Source: Porticoccaceae bacterium (lineage in GTDB: Bacteria; Pseudomonadota; Gammaproteobacteria; Pseudomonadales; Porticoccaceae). From it: a stretch of 13,781 nucleotides of DNA. A program made the position numbers and the translations under genes. Of this stretch, positions 13,243 to 13,781 are shown piece by piece; positions within the stretch are counted from its first letter, which is position 1; each line of letters begins with the position of its first letter. The stretch spans positions 1 through 13,781 of the forward strand of contig JAHRWI010000299.1 in assembly GCA_019090225.1 (NCBI GenBank), written 5' to 3'. Under the pieces are notes generated by a model that saw nothing but the letters and a program-made list of their open reading frames with translations, ran no database searches and was not told where the DNA came from.

Positions 13243-13779
13243 TTAACCTGCCATGGAAATTCCGCCACTCACCGACAACGTTTGCCCCGTTACATAAGCT
13301 GCACCTACCGATGCCAGATACGCGACGGCGTTGGCAATATCTTCCGGCTGCCCCATGCGCTTAAGGGGTACATTTTTTTCAATAGAGGCAATGCCTCGAC
13401 CTGCCAGCTCATTATGTGCAGTAATTTCCTGAATCAGCGGGGTATTGGTGATGCCTGGGCAGACGGTGTTAACCGTGATTTGGTTGCGGGCGAATTCCCG
13501 GGCCAGGGTTTTTGAAAAGGCAATCAAACCACCCTTGGTGCCAGAATAAATAGCCTCCAGTGCGGAGCCGATACGTCCGGCGTCGGAGGCGATATTGATT
13601 ACCCGGCCGCCGCCAGCTTCAATCATGCCGGGTAAAAAGGCTCGGCAAACTCTGACCGGGCCGGTGTAATTAATGGCAATGACTTTTTCCTGAAAGGCTT
13701 CGTCGGTATCCAGGAAGGGCATAAGGTTATCCCAACCGGCGTTGTTGACCAGGATAGTAGGTACACCGACCTCTTTGTT
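13243..13779 (-). CDS. Short-chain dehydrogenase/reductase (FabG/BadH-like), 5'-truncated by window edge
   Basis: 178 residues of an NAD(P)-dependent SDR; the N-terminal Rossmann TGxxxGxG motif lies beyond the window. The frame is open past the apparent Met at 13722: the preceding codons encode VPTILVNNAGWDNL, the conserved NNAG motif, so that Met is not the start. NIASDAGRIG carries the catalytic Ser (fragment residue 65) and IYSGTKGG the Tyr78 and Lys82 pair. The C-terminus YVTGQTLSVSGGISMAG is the usual SDR ending. Wording around NNAGWD and SDAGR resembles BadH-type (2-hydroxycyclohexanecarboxyl-CoA dehydrogenase) and FabG-like enzymes; the exact substrate is unknown. It converges on the plus-strand genes, with the shared terminator between. 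Confidence 0.9.
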   Translation of the reverse strand, partial: NKEVGVPTILVNNAGWDNLMPFLDTDEAFQEKVIAINYTGPVRVCRAFLPGMIEAGGGRVINIASDAGRIGSALEAIYSGTKGGLIAFSKTLAREFARNQITVNTVCPGITNTPLIQEITAHNELAGRGIASIEKNVPLKRMGQPEDIANAVAYLASVGAAYVTGQTLSVSGGISMAG

Positions 13780-13781
13780 GA

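Noticed and set aside
13243..13722. Minus-strand SDR considered as a short 159-residue gene starting at ATG 13722
   Set aside because: The frame stays open upstream and encodes the conserved NNAG motif before that Met, so the gene is cut by the window edge.

Overview
The window looks like chromosomal DNA of a gammaproteobacterium. ParE and ParC both have the gammaproteobacterial sequence type, the small genes have strong AAGGAGG-type ribosome binding sites, and the gene mix (sterol- or lipid-type beta-oxidation genes beside envelope-stress genes) resembles marine Cellvibrionales/Spongiibacteraceae. That family-level guess is inference, not proof.

Layout. 1-1076: the C-terminal 57% or so of parE, cut by the window edge. 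1077-3808: an accessory stretch between parE and parC. It holds a frameshifted C-terminal remnant of a Rieske-type oxygenase alpha subunit (about 1130-1451), an intact lipoprotein alpha/beta hydrolase (1557-2921), and on the minus strand a decayed HigB/HigA-type toxin-antitoxin pair (3601-3068). Imperfect inverted repeats lie just outside the toxin-antitoxin remnant. 3809-6061: intact parC. 6274-11450: five same-strand genes forming a complete beta-oxidation round: two dissimilar acyl-CoA dehydrogenase subunits, a MaoC hydratase, an MFE-2-like SDR dehydrogenase and a thiolase. The block ends at a good Rho-independent terminator (11521-11554). 11594-13097: an MscS-type channel gene broken by one in-frame amber codon, a YeaQ/YmgE/GlsB small membrane protein gene and a small secreted charged protein gene. 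A 16-bp bidirectional terminator (13138-13173) separates these from a convergent, truncated SDR gene (13243-13779, minus).

How the genes work together. ParE and ParC are the two topoisomerase IV subunits. The lipid block encodes each step from acyl-CoA to thiolytic cleavage. MaoC plus an MFE-2-like SDR implies the (R)-3-hydroxyacyl-CoA route rather than the FadB (S)-route. The two dehydrogenases carry complementary halves of the usual flavin and substrate motifs, as in the heterotetrameric ChsE-type enzymes of steroid side-chain catabolism. The substrate cannot be told from this window: no CoA ligase or ring-cleavage gene is present.

The most informative oddities are the decayed toxin-antitoxin locus, the single-stop mscS, the split-motif dehydrogenase pair, an exact 14-bp-period tandem repeat before the SDR gene and a 21-bp palindrome after the thiolase. 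I see no tRNA, rRNA, CRISPR array or intact transposase gene.
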